Made by a program: the position numbers and the translations under genes
Assembly: GCA_903927465.1 (NCBI GenBank)
Contig: CAIYMY010000171.1
Span: 1-40,301, forward strand
Source: an uncultured Rhodospirillales bacterium
GTDB lineage: Bacteria; Pseudomonadota; Alphaproteobacteria; Acetobacterales; Acetobacteraceae
DNA: 40,301 bases
Direction of reading: 5' to 3'
Shown here: in pieces, positions 1 to 7,990 of the stretch
Position numbering within the stretch: position 1 is the stretch's first letter
Layout: each line of letters begins with the position of its first letter
Notes under the pieces: generated by a model
What the model saw: only the letters and a program-made list of their open reading frames with translations
The model's database searches: none
Told to the model about the DNA's origin: nothing

Positions 1-197
1 CGCCGGCACCTGTGATCCAACGGCTGTTTGAAGCGATCCGCACCATCAGTCAGCAGCCCGATTTCGTCGCGCGCATGCGCCCGCTTGGCTATGGCACTGA
101 GGTCAGTCAAACGACTGCGGCGGTTGCCAAACTCATTCAGGATGAAGCGCCGCGCTGGCGCGAATTGGTGGAAATTTCCGGCGCGCGCGTGGATTGA
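1..197 (+). CDS. Bug-family (TctC-like) solute receptor, C-terminal end only
   Basis: The window opens inside a gene; the visible frame gives the last ~65 residues and ends at TGA 195-197. The tail has the pattern typical of Bug/TctC periplasmic receptors: a helix ending in MRPLGYG, then an acidic helix with the APRWRELVE motif and a terminal SGARVD. Proteins of this family bind carboxylates or other small organic molecules in the periplasm, either for tripartite tricarboxylate transporters or as orphan receptors. Signal peptide and ligand-binding loops lie outside the window, so the ligand cannot be guessed. It converges with the response regulator gene at 214, leaving only 16 nt between stops and no visible terminator. 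Confidence 0.75.
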   Translation, partial: PAPVIQRLFEAIRTISQQPDFVARMRPLGYGTEVSQTTAAVAKLIQDEAPRWRELVEISGARVD

Positions 198-213
198 AGC
201 GGCCTTGGCGGCT

Positions 214-1662
214 TCACCGCCTCCGCCAGCTTTCCTGCTTGCGATAAAGCGTGGATGGGCTGATGCCCAAAAACGCTGCCGCTTTGGCGATATTGCCGCC
301 GCAAAGCCGGACAGCTTCTTCAATCGCTTCACGTTCCGTGTCAGCCAAGGGGCGGATGCGCTTGGTGGATTCAACAGCACGCGGTTCCACTGGTAGGGTC
401 AGCGGCGGGGGCGCTTGTACTTTCGGGGGTTCCGAGGGCGGAGGCGGCGGCCCAGGGGAGGGTGCAGGCTTGGCACCCCCGTCCCGCACGGTGGCGGGCA
501 GCATGGCGGTAGTCACCACCTCGCCGTCATGCAGCACCACGGCGGTACGAATGGCGTTTTCCAATTCGCGCACATTGCCGGGCCATGTGTGGCGCAGCAG
601 GGTTGCGCGCGCTTCCGTATTAAAGCGCTGGAAGAGCTTACCTTCCTCGGCGGCGCTTTTCGCCAGAAATGCCTCGGCCAAAGCCAGCACATCATCGCCG
701 CGATCACGCAGCGGCGGCAGGGGCACGGGGATGACATGCAGGCGATAATACAAATCTTCACGGAAGCGCCCGGCGCGGACTTCCTCCAACGGATCACGAT
801 TGGTGGCGCATACAAAGCGCACATCGGTTTGCATCAGCTTACCGCTGCCAACCGGCTGAAACGTACCGGTCTGGATGAAGCGCAGCAGCTTGCCTTGCAG
901 CGCCAAATCCATTTCGCAAATTTCATCCAGAAACAGCGTCCCGCCATCCGCCGCCCGCGCTGCGCCGATGCGGTCCGCCACCGCGCCGGTAAAGGCGCCG
1001 CGCACATGGCCGAAGACTTCGCTTTCAATCAAATCCTTCGGGATAGCGGCGCAATTGATGGCGATGAACGGCCCGGCCTTGCGGGGGGAGATGCTGTGCA
1101 CCGCCTCCGCCGCCAATTCCTTGCCGGTGCCGCTTTCGCCGGTGACAAATACCGTCGCACGAGACGCGGCGGCATTTTCCAGAATGCGATAGACCGCCTG
1201 CATGGTGGGTGCGGCACCGATGAAGCCGGCAAAACCCTGGCGTGGCGCGCCCGCCGCCAGTACCGCCACCTGCCGGCGCAAAGCGGCGCGTTCCATCACA
1301 TTCGCAACCGTCACCGTCAGCCGTTCCGGCGCGAAGGGTTTCACCAGGAAGTCAGATGCCCCGGCCTGCATCGCCTCCACCGCCAGCGTAACCGAACCAT
1401 GGGCGGTCATCACCACCACAGGCAGATCAGGATCGCGCCCGCGCAATTCGCGCAGCACCGAAAGCCCATCCCCATCGGGCAGGCGCAGATCAAGCAGCAC
1501 GCCATCAGGCATGGCCTGATCAGCGAATTTCAGCGCATCCGCAATGCAATGCGCGTGGCGAATATCGTAAGGCCCGGCGCGCAGATATTCCTGATAGACC
1601 GTGGCGAGTGAGGGCGAATCCTCCACCAACAAAATCTTGTGATGCAGCGGCGCATCAGCCAC
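214..1662 (-). CDS. Sigma-54-dependent response regulator (LuxO/NtrC type)
   Basis: Cytoplasmic two-component regulator of 482 residues that should activate sigma-54 promoters after phosphorylation. Seen: a receiver domain (residues ~8-120) with acidic pair E14/D15, phospho-acceptor D58 and K108; an AAA+ domain (~145-385) with Walker A GESGTGKE (175-182), the sigma-54 contact loop GAFTGA (222-227) and Walker B TLFLDE; and a C-terminal Fis-type helix-turn-helix ([14 protein letters not shown]). Between AAA+ and HTH is an unusually proline-rich linker (~398-440). The start is GTG 1662, inside the end of the preceding small membrane-protein gene (8-nt overlap), which suggests coupled translation. 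No histidine kinase gene is in the window, so the signal is unknown. Family call is firm; target genes are not deducible. Confidence 0.93.
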   Translation of the reverse strand: MADAPLHHKILLVEDSPSLATVYQEYLRAGPYDIRHAHCIADALKFADQAMPDGVLLDLRLPDGDGLSVLRELRGRDPDLPVVVMTAHGSVTLAVEAMQAGASDFLVKPFAPERLTVTVANVMERAALRRQVAVLAAGAPRQGFAGFIGAAPTMQAVYRILENAAASRATVFVTGESGTGKELAAEAVHSISPRKAGPFIAINCAAIPKDLIESEVFGHVRGAFTGAVADRIGAARAADGGTLFLDEICEMDLALQGKLLRFIQTGTFQPVGSGKLMQTDVRFVCATNRDPLEEVRAGRFREDLYYRLHVIPVPLPPLRDRGDDVLALAEAFLAKSAAEEGKLFQRFNTEARATLLRHTWPGNVRELENAIRTAVVLHDGEVVTTAMLPATVRDGGAKPAPSPGPPPPPSEPPKVQAPPPLTLPVEPRAVESTKRIRPLADTEREAIEEAVRLCGGNIAKAAAFLGISPSTLYRKQESWRRR

Positions 1663-1912
1663 GCGCGCGCATCCAACCGAATAGGGTCATGGCACCGCCC
1701 AAGATCGCCGGCACCACCCAGGCGGGGGCTTCCAGTACTGGCAGCAACAGGTCGTCCCAAATCATTGGCAGAAGATAGCGCTGCACCACGGCTTGCACCA
1801 AATTGAGCAAGCCAGGGTCCAGGCGAAACAACACCGCCCCCAGCGGATCGCCACCGAAAACCGCAAAAAGCCCCACCGCCAGGGCCAGCAGGGCAAGGCC
1901 AATCAGGCGCAT
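1655..1912 (-). CDS. Small membrane protein with two predicted helices, unknown function
   Basis: An 85-residue protein I do not recognise. It has a hydrophobic segment at residues ~3-20 (MRLIGLALLALAVGLFAVF), an amphipathic middle rich in Leu and Val with two acidic residues (MIWDDLLLPVL), and a second hydrophobic segment at ~64-80. ATG 1912 lies one base after the msrP stop (TGA-C-ATG), and its own stop overlaps the response regulator start, so it is almost certainly translated in the msrP transcript. It sits where msrQ, the haem membrane partner of MsrP, often lies, but it is much too short for MsrQ (about 200 residues, several helices) and I see no haem-ligand histidines. Function open. 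Confidence 0.65.
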   Translation of the reverse strand: MRLIGLALLALAVGLFAVFGGDPLGAVLFRLDPGLLNLVQAVVQRYLLPMIWDDLLLPVLEAPAWVVPAILGGAMTLFGWMRARG

Positions 1913-1913
1913 G

Positions 1914-2846
1914 TCACGCCCAAAGCCTTTCGCGTTGCAGATTGGTGTAAAGATCAGCGACGAATTCGCCATAGCCATTGAACAAAAGCGTCGGCACGCT
2001 TTCACCGGTGCCCAGCATGCGTTCCTGTGCCTGGCTCCAGCGTGGATGCGGCACGGCAGGGTTCACATTGGCCCAGAAGCCATATTCCTGTGCCTGGATC
2101 TTCTCCCAGAAGGAAACCGGGCGCTGATCGGTCAGGCGAATGGTGACCAGGCTCTTGCCGGCCTTGAAGCCGTATTTCCAGGGCTGGTGGAAACGCAAAG
2201 GCCCGCCATTTTGCGGCGGCAGCAGCTTACCATAGGCACCGACCACCATGAAGGAAAGCTCATTGGCAGCTTCGGCAAGCGTGCAGCCTTCCGTATAGGG
2301 CCAGGGGTACCAGCTTTGCCTGAGGCCAGGCATGACACTCGGTATGGTCGCGGTCTGGAATACAACGTAGCGCGCGGAAGACAGCGGCTTTACCTCGGCC
2401 AGCAGGGCAGAAAGCGGAAAGCCGGTCCAGGGCACCACCATGGCCCAGGCTTCCACGCAGCGCAGGCGATAGACACGCTCTTCCAGCGGCATACGCGCGA
2501 GCAAATCCTCAATGCCGTATTCGCGCGGGGTTTCCACCATGCCTTCGACCTTCACCGTCCAGGGGCGCATGGGCATGCGTTGCGCGGCGGCGCTGATGGT
2601 CTTTTGGCTGCCGAACTCGTAGAAATTATTGTAGGTGGTGACTTCACGCTCAGCAGTGATGGCGCGGCCCGGCACGTAGCGCGTATTGCGCATGGCAGGC
2701 GGCAATCCGGCTTGCTGCGCCATGGCAGGGCTGGCGGCGAGCATCCCAGCGCCGAGCGCCATGGCTTGGCGGCGGCCAAAGACCAGCGCTTCCGGTGTTG
2801 CGCTGCTTTCAGGCAGATTCCAGGGGCGGCTTTTCAGGATATGCAT
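1914..2846 (-). CDS. msrP: Periplasmic methionine sulfoxide reductase catalytic subunit MsrP (YedY)
   Basis: Molybdopterin enzyme that reduces protein-bound methionine sulfoxide in the periplasm. The 310-residue product has a Tat signal peptide (GRRQAM with R25-R26, hydrophobic stretch, likely cleavage after SPAMA near 43) and the sulfite-oxidase fold with the Moco-ligand cysteine C130 in RLRCVEAWAM, followed by the conserved VVPWTGFPLSALL segment. I start it at ATG 2846 rather than further upstream because this places the Tat motif near the N-terminus and an AAAGG-type ribosome site lies just before it. It follows the GT39 gene after 58 nt. The usual electron donor MsrQ is not encoded next to it; a small membrane protein gene follows instead. 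Family assignment is solid. Confidence 0.95.
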   Translation of the reverse strand: MHILKSRPWNLPESSATPEALVFGRRQAMALGAGMLAASPAMAQQAGLPPAMRNTRYVPGRAITAEREVTTYNNFYEFGSQKTISAAAQRMPMRPWTVKVEGMVETPREYGIEDLLARMPLEERVYRLRCVEAWAMVVPWTGFPLSALLAEVKPLSSARYVVFQTATIPSVMPGLRQSWYPWPYTEGCTLAEAANELSFMVVGAYGKLLPPQNGGPLRFHQPWKYGFKAGKSLVTIRLTDQRPVSFWEKIQAQEYGFWANVNPAVPHPRWSQAQERMLGTGESVPTLLFNGYGEFVADLYTNLQRERLWA

Positions 2847-2904
2847 TGCAGGGCGCCTTTCGTTGGACGCGATAAAGGCGCGCTGGTCACGAAGGTCAAG
2901 AAGA

Positions 2905-4359
2905 TTACCGCCGAGGCTGCGGCAAAACCGCACTCGGCGGCTGGCCGGGCGCCGTGGTCACGCGAAATAGCCGATAGGCTTCGGCCTGCTGGCTGCCTCG
3001 CGCACGGATCAAACGGCCAGCTTCGCCTTCAATTGGGGATGCGCCGGGCCATTGCGGCGGTCCCTCACCCCGTCTTTCGCTGCGTATCAGCAAGCCGGCA
3101 GTGTTTTCGGGCGGTGTCGGCAGGGTGAAGAAGCGCCAGCGCGGGTCCATCGCCACTACGGGCAGCTTGGGCGGAAGGCGGAAAGCCATGCCGGAAGCCA
3201 GGCCATATTCCTCGGCGGCGATGAAGGCCACGCCTTCGCGCGCGGCGGCCCGCGCCAGATCAGCCGCTAGCCTTTCCCAACCGCCAAGCCGCGCCAAAGT
3301 TGGATCCTGCCGGCGCGGCAGGGGTATGGGCGCGGCGGTGGCTTGCAGATAGGCCACGCCTGCCATGGCAAAACCCAGCGCCAAGGCAGGCATGCGCCAG
3401 CGGAGCCAGGAAGCGGGCAGAAGCGCAGCGGCGGCAATGGCGGTACTGGGGTAAAGGATCGCCGGCCAATTCCCCTGCACCCGGCTGCCCAAAGCCTGCC
3501 AGAGGAAAATCGCCGCACCTGGCAGAATCAGCGCCAGCAACAGCCCAGCCCCGGCATCGCACGCACGCCAGACCTGCCGCGCCGCCATGAAGGCCCCCGC
3601 CACACAGAACAGAAAGACCAGCGGTGTCACCAAAGCCACCTGCCCGCCCAGCAATTCGCCAAGCCAGCGCAGGCTTTGCCCGGCGCCACCGGCGGCGGTG
3701 CGCCCGCCCTGCTTGGCGAAGGATGCCCATTCATGCGTCGCATTCCAAAAAATCACCGGCGCAAAAAGCACCACCGCCAGCGCGCCCCCCGCCCAAAGCT
3801 GCCAGCGCATCAGCCAGCGCCGTGCTTCGGGCAGTAGCACCAGCCACAGCACCAAGCCGAAGCCGAGCAGCGCCGCCGTGTATTTGGACAGCAGCGCCCC
3901 GCCCGCAAAAACCCCAGCAGCCAGCCACCAGCGCGCATCCCCGCTACGATGCGCCCGCGCCACGGCCCAAAGCGTCGCCACCCAAAAGAACAGCAGGGGC
4001 GTATCGGGGGTCATGGTCACGGCGCCGAGTGCGGCGAAAAGCGTGGCATTCATCAGCGCCGCCGCCCAAGGGCCCGCGCCGCGCCCGGGGAAAAGATCTT
4101 CCGCCGTCCTCGCCAGCATCAACGAACCAATGAACAGCGAAACCGGCCCCAAAAGCCGCACGCCGAGCGCCCCATCGCCCAGCAGCGCCGTGCCCAGCCA
4201 AATGAAGATCGCGACCATCGGCGGATGGTCCAGATAGCCCGGCTGCAAATTGCGCGACCAGACCCAGTAATAAGCCTCATCCGGGGAAAGCGGCAGGATC
4301 GCCGCCAGCACCAGGCGCAACGCCGTCAGCGCCAGCAGCCCAACCAGCCAAGGGTTCAC
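2905..4359 (-). CDS. GT39-family membrane glycosyltransferase (ArnT/PMT-like)
   Basis: Polytopic inner-membrane protein of 484 residues expected to move a sugar from a polyprenyl-phosphate donor onto a lipid or protein on the periplasmic side. The first periplasmic loop has the family's acidic motif (SPDEAYYWVW) and the YLDHPP motif; about ten hydrophobic helices follow and a soluble C-terminal part begins near residue 370. The start is GTG 4359, overlapping the upstream gene's TGA in a GTGA arrangement, so translation is probably coupled to the GT2-GtrA gene that would supply the lipid-linked sugar. This donor-synthase plus transferase pairing is common for lipid A or envelope glycan decoration. 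The actual sugar and acceptor cannot be read from the sequence. Confidence 0.87.
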   Translation of the reverse strand: MNPWLVGLLALTALRLVLAAILPLSPDEAYYWVWSRNLQPGYLDHPPMVAIFIWLGTALLGDGALGVRLLGPVSLFIGSLMLARTAEDLFPGRGAGPWAAALMNATLFAALGAVTMTPDTPLLFFWVATLWAVARAHRSGDARWWLAAGVFAGGALLSKYTAALLGFGLVLWLVLLPEARRWLMRWQLWAGGALAVVLFAPVIFWNATHEWASFAKQGGRTAAGGAGQSLRWLGELLGGQVALVTPLVFLFCVAGAFMAARQVWRACDAGAGLLLALILPGAAIFLWQALGSRVQGNWPAILYPSTAIAAAALLPASWLRWRMPALALGFAMAGVAYLQATAAPIPLPRRQDPTLARLGGWERLAADLARAAAREGVAFIAAEEYGLASGMAFRLPPKLPVVAMDPRWRFFTLPTPPENTAGLLIRSERRGEGPPQWPGASPIEGEAGRLIRARGSQQAEAYRLFRVTTAPGQPPSAVLPQPRR

Positions 4360-5459
4360 TTGGCGCGCCAGACCAAGGTGGCGGAGACTGCGTAATTCCA
4401 CACCACGGTCAGCGCTGCCCCGGCCGCTCCGGCCAGTCCCCAGGCCAGCACGCCATCGCGCAGCAGCAGATTGGCAATGCCGATATTGGCCGCAGCACCA
4501 AGCCCGCAAACCAGATAGAACAGCACCAGGCCACGCAGCAGCGCAGGCCCGCGCAGCCGCCGGTCCCGATAGGTGATGCGATTATTCAGCAGGAAATTCA
4601 CTGTCATGGCGATGAAGGTGGCCGACCATTGCGCGGCGTTGAAGCCAACCCCGCCGAACCCATGCAGCAGCCCAAGCACCGCCAGATGTACCAGCACGCC
4701 AATCGCCCCAACGGCGGCGAAGGACAGGAAGCGCAGCGGCACCACACCGCCCAAAGCCTTATCCGCAAGCAAGCCCGCGAATTCCAGCAGCACCGCCGCA
4801 TCCAGCTTGCTTTCGCCCGCCACCCGCGCGCGGAAGGAATAAGGGATTTCCAGGCTGCGCAAAGGCCGCTTCGCTGAAAGCAGAATATCCAGCAAAATCT
4901 TGAAGCCTGTGCCAGTCAGGCGCGGTGCCACTTCCTCAAACAAGTCGCGCGGCAAGGCGAAAAAACCACTCATCGGGTCGCTCACGCGCATCGGCAAAGC
5001 GGCATTGGCAAGCGCCGCGCCGGTATCGGAAATCATTTGCCGCGCGGCGGTAAGCCCGCCTTGCTTGTCGCCGCCTTCAATATTGCGACTGCCGATGACG
5101 ATTTCCGCTTGGCCCGTTTCAAGCGCTTCCAGCATGCGGGGCAGCAGGGTTTCATCATGCTGCAAATCGCCATCAATCACCGCGAGATAAGGCGCTGAGG
5201 TCGCCAGCATTCCTTCGATGCAGGCGGAAGCGAGCCCTCGGCGGCCAATGCGCTTCAGGCAGCGCATGCGGCTATCCTGCACCGCAATGGCGCGCACGGC
5301 CGCGCTGGTGCCATCCGGGCTGTCATCATCAACGAAAATTGCTTCCCAGGCGATGCCGGCCAAGGTTGCATCCAGCCGCGCCACCATGGGCGCCACATTC
5401 GCTGCCTCATTAAAACAGGGAATCACCACGCAAAGGCGCGGCAGCGCTATGGCCGTCAC
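4356..5459 (-). CDS. Polyprenyl-phosphate glycosyltransferase (GT2) fused to GtrA domain
   Basis: 367-residue fusion. Residues ~8-230 form a GT2 (dolichol-phosphate mannose synthase/ArnC-like) domain with the nucleotide-sugar motif VIPCFNEAANV, VDDDSPDGT and the DxD-type IDGDLQHDE; residues ~235-365 form a four-helix GtrA-like domain, thought to help flip or present lipid-linked sugars. It would charge a polyprenyl phosphate with a sugar on the cytoplasmic face for use by the GT39 enzyme encoded next. The start GTG 5459 overlaps the TGA of the EAL gene by 4 nt and its own stop overlaps the GT39 start in the same way, so all three are likely one operon. Length and domain order match the known fused family members. 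Confidence 0.92.
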   Translation of the reverse strand: MTAIALPRLCVVIPCFNEAANVAPMVARLDATLAGIAWEAIFVDDDSPDGTSAAVRAIAVQDSRMRCLKRIGRRGLASACIEGMLATSAPYLAVIDGDLQHDETLLPRMLEALETGQAEIVIGSRNIEGGDKQGGLTAARQMISDTGAALANAALPMRVSDPMSGFFALPRDLFEEVAPRLTGTGFKILLDILLSAKRPLRSLEIPYSFRARVAGESKLDAAVLLEFAGLLADKALGGVVPLRFLSFAAVGAIGVLVHLAVLGLLHGFGGVGFNAAQWSATFIAMTVNFLLNNRITYRDRRLRGPALLRGLVLFYLVCGLGAAANIGIANLLLRDGVLAWGLAGAAGAALTVVWNYAVSATLVWRAK

Positions 5460-7069
5460 TTTTCTTCTTGCCAGGTATGCCCTGCTTTACGGGCGGCCAA
5501 TTCCATCTTCGGCTTGCCGAAAAGATAACCCTGGCCATAGCGCACGCCAAGTTTCAGCATCAGCGCTGCTTCTTCTTCCGTTTCAATGCGTTCAGCGACC
5601 ACCTGGGCGCCAACCGTGCGGGCAAGATCCACCATGGCGGCGATAAAGCCCCGATCACGTTCGCTCTGCAAGGCATTGGCCACGTAAATGCCATCCACCT
5701 TTACATAATCCACCTTGAAGGCGCGCAAATACCGAAAGGCCGCCGCACCAGCGCCGAAATCATCCAGGCAGACGGGGATTTTATGCTCCCGCAGCAATTC
5801 GATCATGCGAACAGCCTCATCCTCCTGCTCGATTTCGGCGGTTTCGGTGATTTCCACCACCAGGCGTTCCGCCATGCCGCGGGTATTTTCCAGGAGGGTT
5901 TTCATATCCTCGCGGAATTTGGGGCTTTGCAGCGAAAGCCCGGAAAGATTGCAGGCAACGCGCGTGCCACCTGCCGCCCCCGCCGCCTCACACACCGCAC
6001 TGACCACGGCCCAATCAAGTTCCTCGGTCAGGCCCACCGCTTCGGCCAGCGCCACGAATTCGCCGGGATGGGACATGGCAGAATCATCGGCCTGAAGCGG
6101 GCGGATCAGGGCTTCATAATGATGCGGGGTCCGATCAGCGAGCGAGACGATGGGCTGAAAGGCCATGCGGAAGCGCCGTTCCGCGATACTGCGCCTGAGC
6201 ACCGCTGCCCGTTCAGAGGCGCTGTCCAAAAACCCCGCCAGACCCCCAGCAAAACCTGCCTGTTCCAGCGCATTATTGCCACCACGGGCAAAGGCCGCGA
6301 GGGCAAAGCGCAGCGCCCGGGTTGCCTGGACCTGGCTGAGCCCCTCTGCCTCAAGCCCCACTGCCATGGCGCCGACCGAGACATCATTGACGCCGCGATC
6401 CTTGAGGATTTCAGCGACGGCCGAGGTCAAGGTTGGCAGATCAAGCGGTGTCTGCCCGGGCAGGAGCCCGTATCGCCCGGCGGCAAGTTCAGTGGCCACC
6501 GCGCCTTCGCCAGCCTGCCTGTTCAGTTCTTCCTGGATTTCCCGATTGACTTCACCCCCCGGCAAAAAACGGCCTGAGGGGCCGGTCAATTCCAGAAAGC
6601 CAACCGGTCCGCCAGGCGCGCCAGAGCGCAGGATTTCCTCGGCCATGCTTGCCAGCCCAGGCCCACCTGGTAGGGGGCCGCCAGGCAATTCCCGCGGCAA
6701 AGGGGCGAAAGTCAGCGCCAGCTTGGCCGCAGCATCACCCAGCCTGAGACCAGCCACGCTGAAGGCCGTAGCCTCATTATCTGCAAGCTTGATTACCGCT
6801 GGCTTTAGCCGGCCGTATTCCGACAAAAGCCCCAAAGCCGTCGCGAAGGCTGGCCGATCTGACGGCGCGACCAGAGAGATCACGGGCTGCCCAATGAAAT
6901 TTTCTGCTGGCCGACCAAAACGTGCCCGAAAGGCGCCTTCGGCAAAGGAGATTCGGCCGCGGAGATCGGTTTCCACCAATAATTCAGCAGCCGCGAAAGC
7001 AAAGACCACAAAGCGGTCTTTGCTTTGGCGTGATGACGCAAGCTGCTGCAATGGCAAGACGCTTTCCAT
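5456..7069 (-). CDS. PAS - degenerate GGDEF - EAL protein, probable c-di-GMP phosphodiesterase
   Basis: 537-residue cytoplasmic protein. Residues ~20-125 look like a PAS sensor domain. The region ~145-285 resembles a GGDEF fold, but the active-site motif is replaced (AAGRYGLLPG at 196-205 where GGDEF-xxLLPG is expected), so no cyclase activity is likely. Residues ~293-530 are an EAL domain with every residue expected for hydrolysis visible: E319-A-L with R323, N374, E406, D436-D437, K457/D459, E493 and Q513. I infer an active phosphodiesterase whose activity is set by PAS and by a possibly nucleotide-sensing pseudo-GGDEF. ATG 7069 follows an AAGGAAGG sequence that almost touches the start codon. 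It is first in an operon with two glycosyltransferases. Confidence 0.9.
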   Translation of the reverse strand: MESVLPLQQLASSRQSKDRFVVFAFAAAELLVETDLRGRISFAEGAFRARFGRPAENFIGQPVISLVAPSDRPAFATALGLLSEYGRLKPAVIKLADNEATAFSVAGLRLGDAAAKLALTFAPLPRELPGGPLPGGPGLASMAEEILRSGAPGGPVGFLELTGPSGRFLPGGEVNREIQEELNRQAGEGAVATELAAGRYGLLPGQTPLDLPTLTSAVAEILKDRGVNDVSVGAMAVGLEAEGLSQVQATRALRFALAAFARGGNNALEQAGFAGGLAGFLDSASERAAVLRRSIAERRFRMAFQPIVSLADRTPHHYEALIRPLQADDSAMSHPGEFVALAEAVGLTEELDWAVVSAVCEAAGAAGGTRVACNLSGLSLQSPKFREDMKTLLENTRGMAERLVVEITETAEIEQEDEAVRMIELLREHKIPVCLDDFGAGAAAFRYLRAFKVDYVKVDGIYVANALQSERDRGFIAAMVDLARTVGAQVVAERIETEEEAALMLKLGVRYGQGYLFGKPKMELAARKAGHTWQEEK

Positions 7070-7269
7070 CCTTCCTTACGGTTGAGAGCAAACCAAAAAG
7101 GCAGCCTAAAGATTAATGATCACTTAAGCGAAGCCTATCTGGATATATTTTTTTTATTGGGCTGTCCGATCTGCGCCAGGGAACGGCATTTTTATCGCTT
7201 TTTTGTCTTGATGTGGCAAATTTGGGCTGCGGCTTGATGCCCCTTCGCGATAGGCGACTAGAGAAAAGA

Positions 7270-7313
7270 GCATTCTCAAGCAAGGTGGAATCGCTTGGCG
7301 GCTCGGGCAATGC
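7270..7313 (+). repeat. Degenerate copy of the palindromic intergenic repeat
   Basis: Arms GCATTCTC / GGCAATGC with inner arms GCAAGGTG / CGCTTGGC match the better copy at 12117-12160 when read in the opposite orientation; similarity extends a few bases beyond the arms on both sides. Several pairs of the hairpin are broken here, so this looks like an old copy. It sits exactly at the end of the similarity between the broken FkbM gene (7317-7612) and its intact relative. Confidence 0.7.
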
Positions 7314-7316
7314 GAC

Positions 7317-7612
7317 CAGTTCAAGGTTCACTGCGTATCCCGTGAGCCAAGTGGACGGGAAGCGCACTAACGCCCGATCGGGGCCGCAATCATGCCGTAC
7401 CAAATGCTCATACAGAAAATAATGCATACGTATTCCCTTGCCGATACAGCGCGGCTTCCCCGAAGGGATGACGAAGAAGAAAAAGGGAAAATTGTCTGGA
7501 AGGGATTCCGAAAAATTCTTCGGTTCATGTTGCAGAAGGCGATCAGGCACTATGAATAAATCCCAAGCAAACTGACGGGCTGATATTGTCCCAAGGTCTT
7601 CTTGACGCCGCC
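7317..7612 (-). pseudogene. C-terminal remnant of a second FkbM-family methyltransferase gene
   Basis: Reading the minus strand gives a relative of the C-terminal ~95 residues of the intact FkbM gene at 7991-8809. Matching stretches include TLGQYQP (intact: TLGHYRP), VIPSGKPRCIGKGIRMHYFL (intact: VTPSGKLRRIGKAVRMHHFL) and YEHLVRH (intact: HEHLVRH). An in-frame TAG stands where the intact copy has a Trp codon (after GIYS), the frame shifts near the FPFFF stretch, and the N-terminal two thirds including the SAM-binding motif are absent. The normal stop codon is also lost, the frame running on into the neighbouring palindromic repeat. The divergence is well beyond a fresh duplication. No function expected. 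Confidence 0.8.
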
Positions 7613-7679
7613 CTTGGGCGACCCGAATCGGCCAATTGGCGGTCTTCCACCCGTTTAGAGTCGCCTCCCCATCTCACCC

Positions 7680-7800
7680 CGGCGGTTGCCTGAGCCCGCC
7701 CCGCGCCCTACAGCGCCAAGGGAGAAGACTCACCCATCAAGGTTCCTCCACACGTGGCCACCATCGCCGCCCTCGCGGTCATTCTTGCCCGCCCGCTTGG
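7680..7800 (+). pseudogene. Remnant copy of the tkt leader and first tkt codons
   Basis: This stretch repeats the sequence in front of and at the start of tkt (8945-9097): TTGCCT, 17 bases, TACAGC (intact: TATAGC), then a short leader, then CACACGTGGCCACCAT with the GTG start codon and the codons for VATIAA. About a dozen codons present in tkt are missing, then ILARPL matches tkt ILGRPL, after which similarity ends and the frame closes at a TGA near 7858. It is a dead 5-prime end, possibly still carrying promoter activity. Confidence 0.75.
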
Positions 7801-7990
7801 TGAGCCGCCATGTATCGCGAAAGGTCCCAAATTGCCGCGCGTGATGATGCGCTACTGAACCAGCTGCGCGAAAGGCTGGATGGGCGTGATCGAGGCTGAG
7901 GCGGGCACCACCCGGAACGCGCGCGCGCCCTGGCGGGCGCTGGTGGAACGGCGCTTCGGGTCTTTGCCGTGTCGGCCTATTGGCACCGTA
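7801..7990. other. Unassigned stretch between remnant and intact FkbM gene
   Basis: About 190 bases with short open frames on both strands but nothing I can recognise. One plus-strand frame (from ATG 7811) reads MYRERSQIAARDDALLNQL and soon ends; it has no convincing ribosome site. Similarity to tkt ends at the left edge and the intact FkbM gene begins at the right edge. It is probably unique DNA trapped between the two copies of the duplicated region. Confidence 0.4.

Noticed and set aside
415-1611. Long open frame (~398 codons) antisense to the sigma-54 regulator gene
   Set aside because: It mirrors a well-supported gene; in G+C-rich DNA the opposite frame is often open. Low-complexity His/Arg/Gln-rich composition and no ribosome site.
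5468-6577. Plus-strand frame opposite the EAL gene
   Set aside because: Antisense shadow; the minus-strand EAL domain with all catalytic residues is clearly the real gene.
7811-7897. Short plus-strand frame starting MYRERSQIAARDD as a small gene
   Set aside because: No ribosome site, no recognisable family, sits in scarred DNA between duplicate copies.
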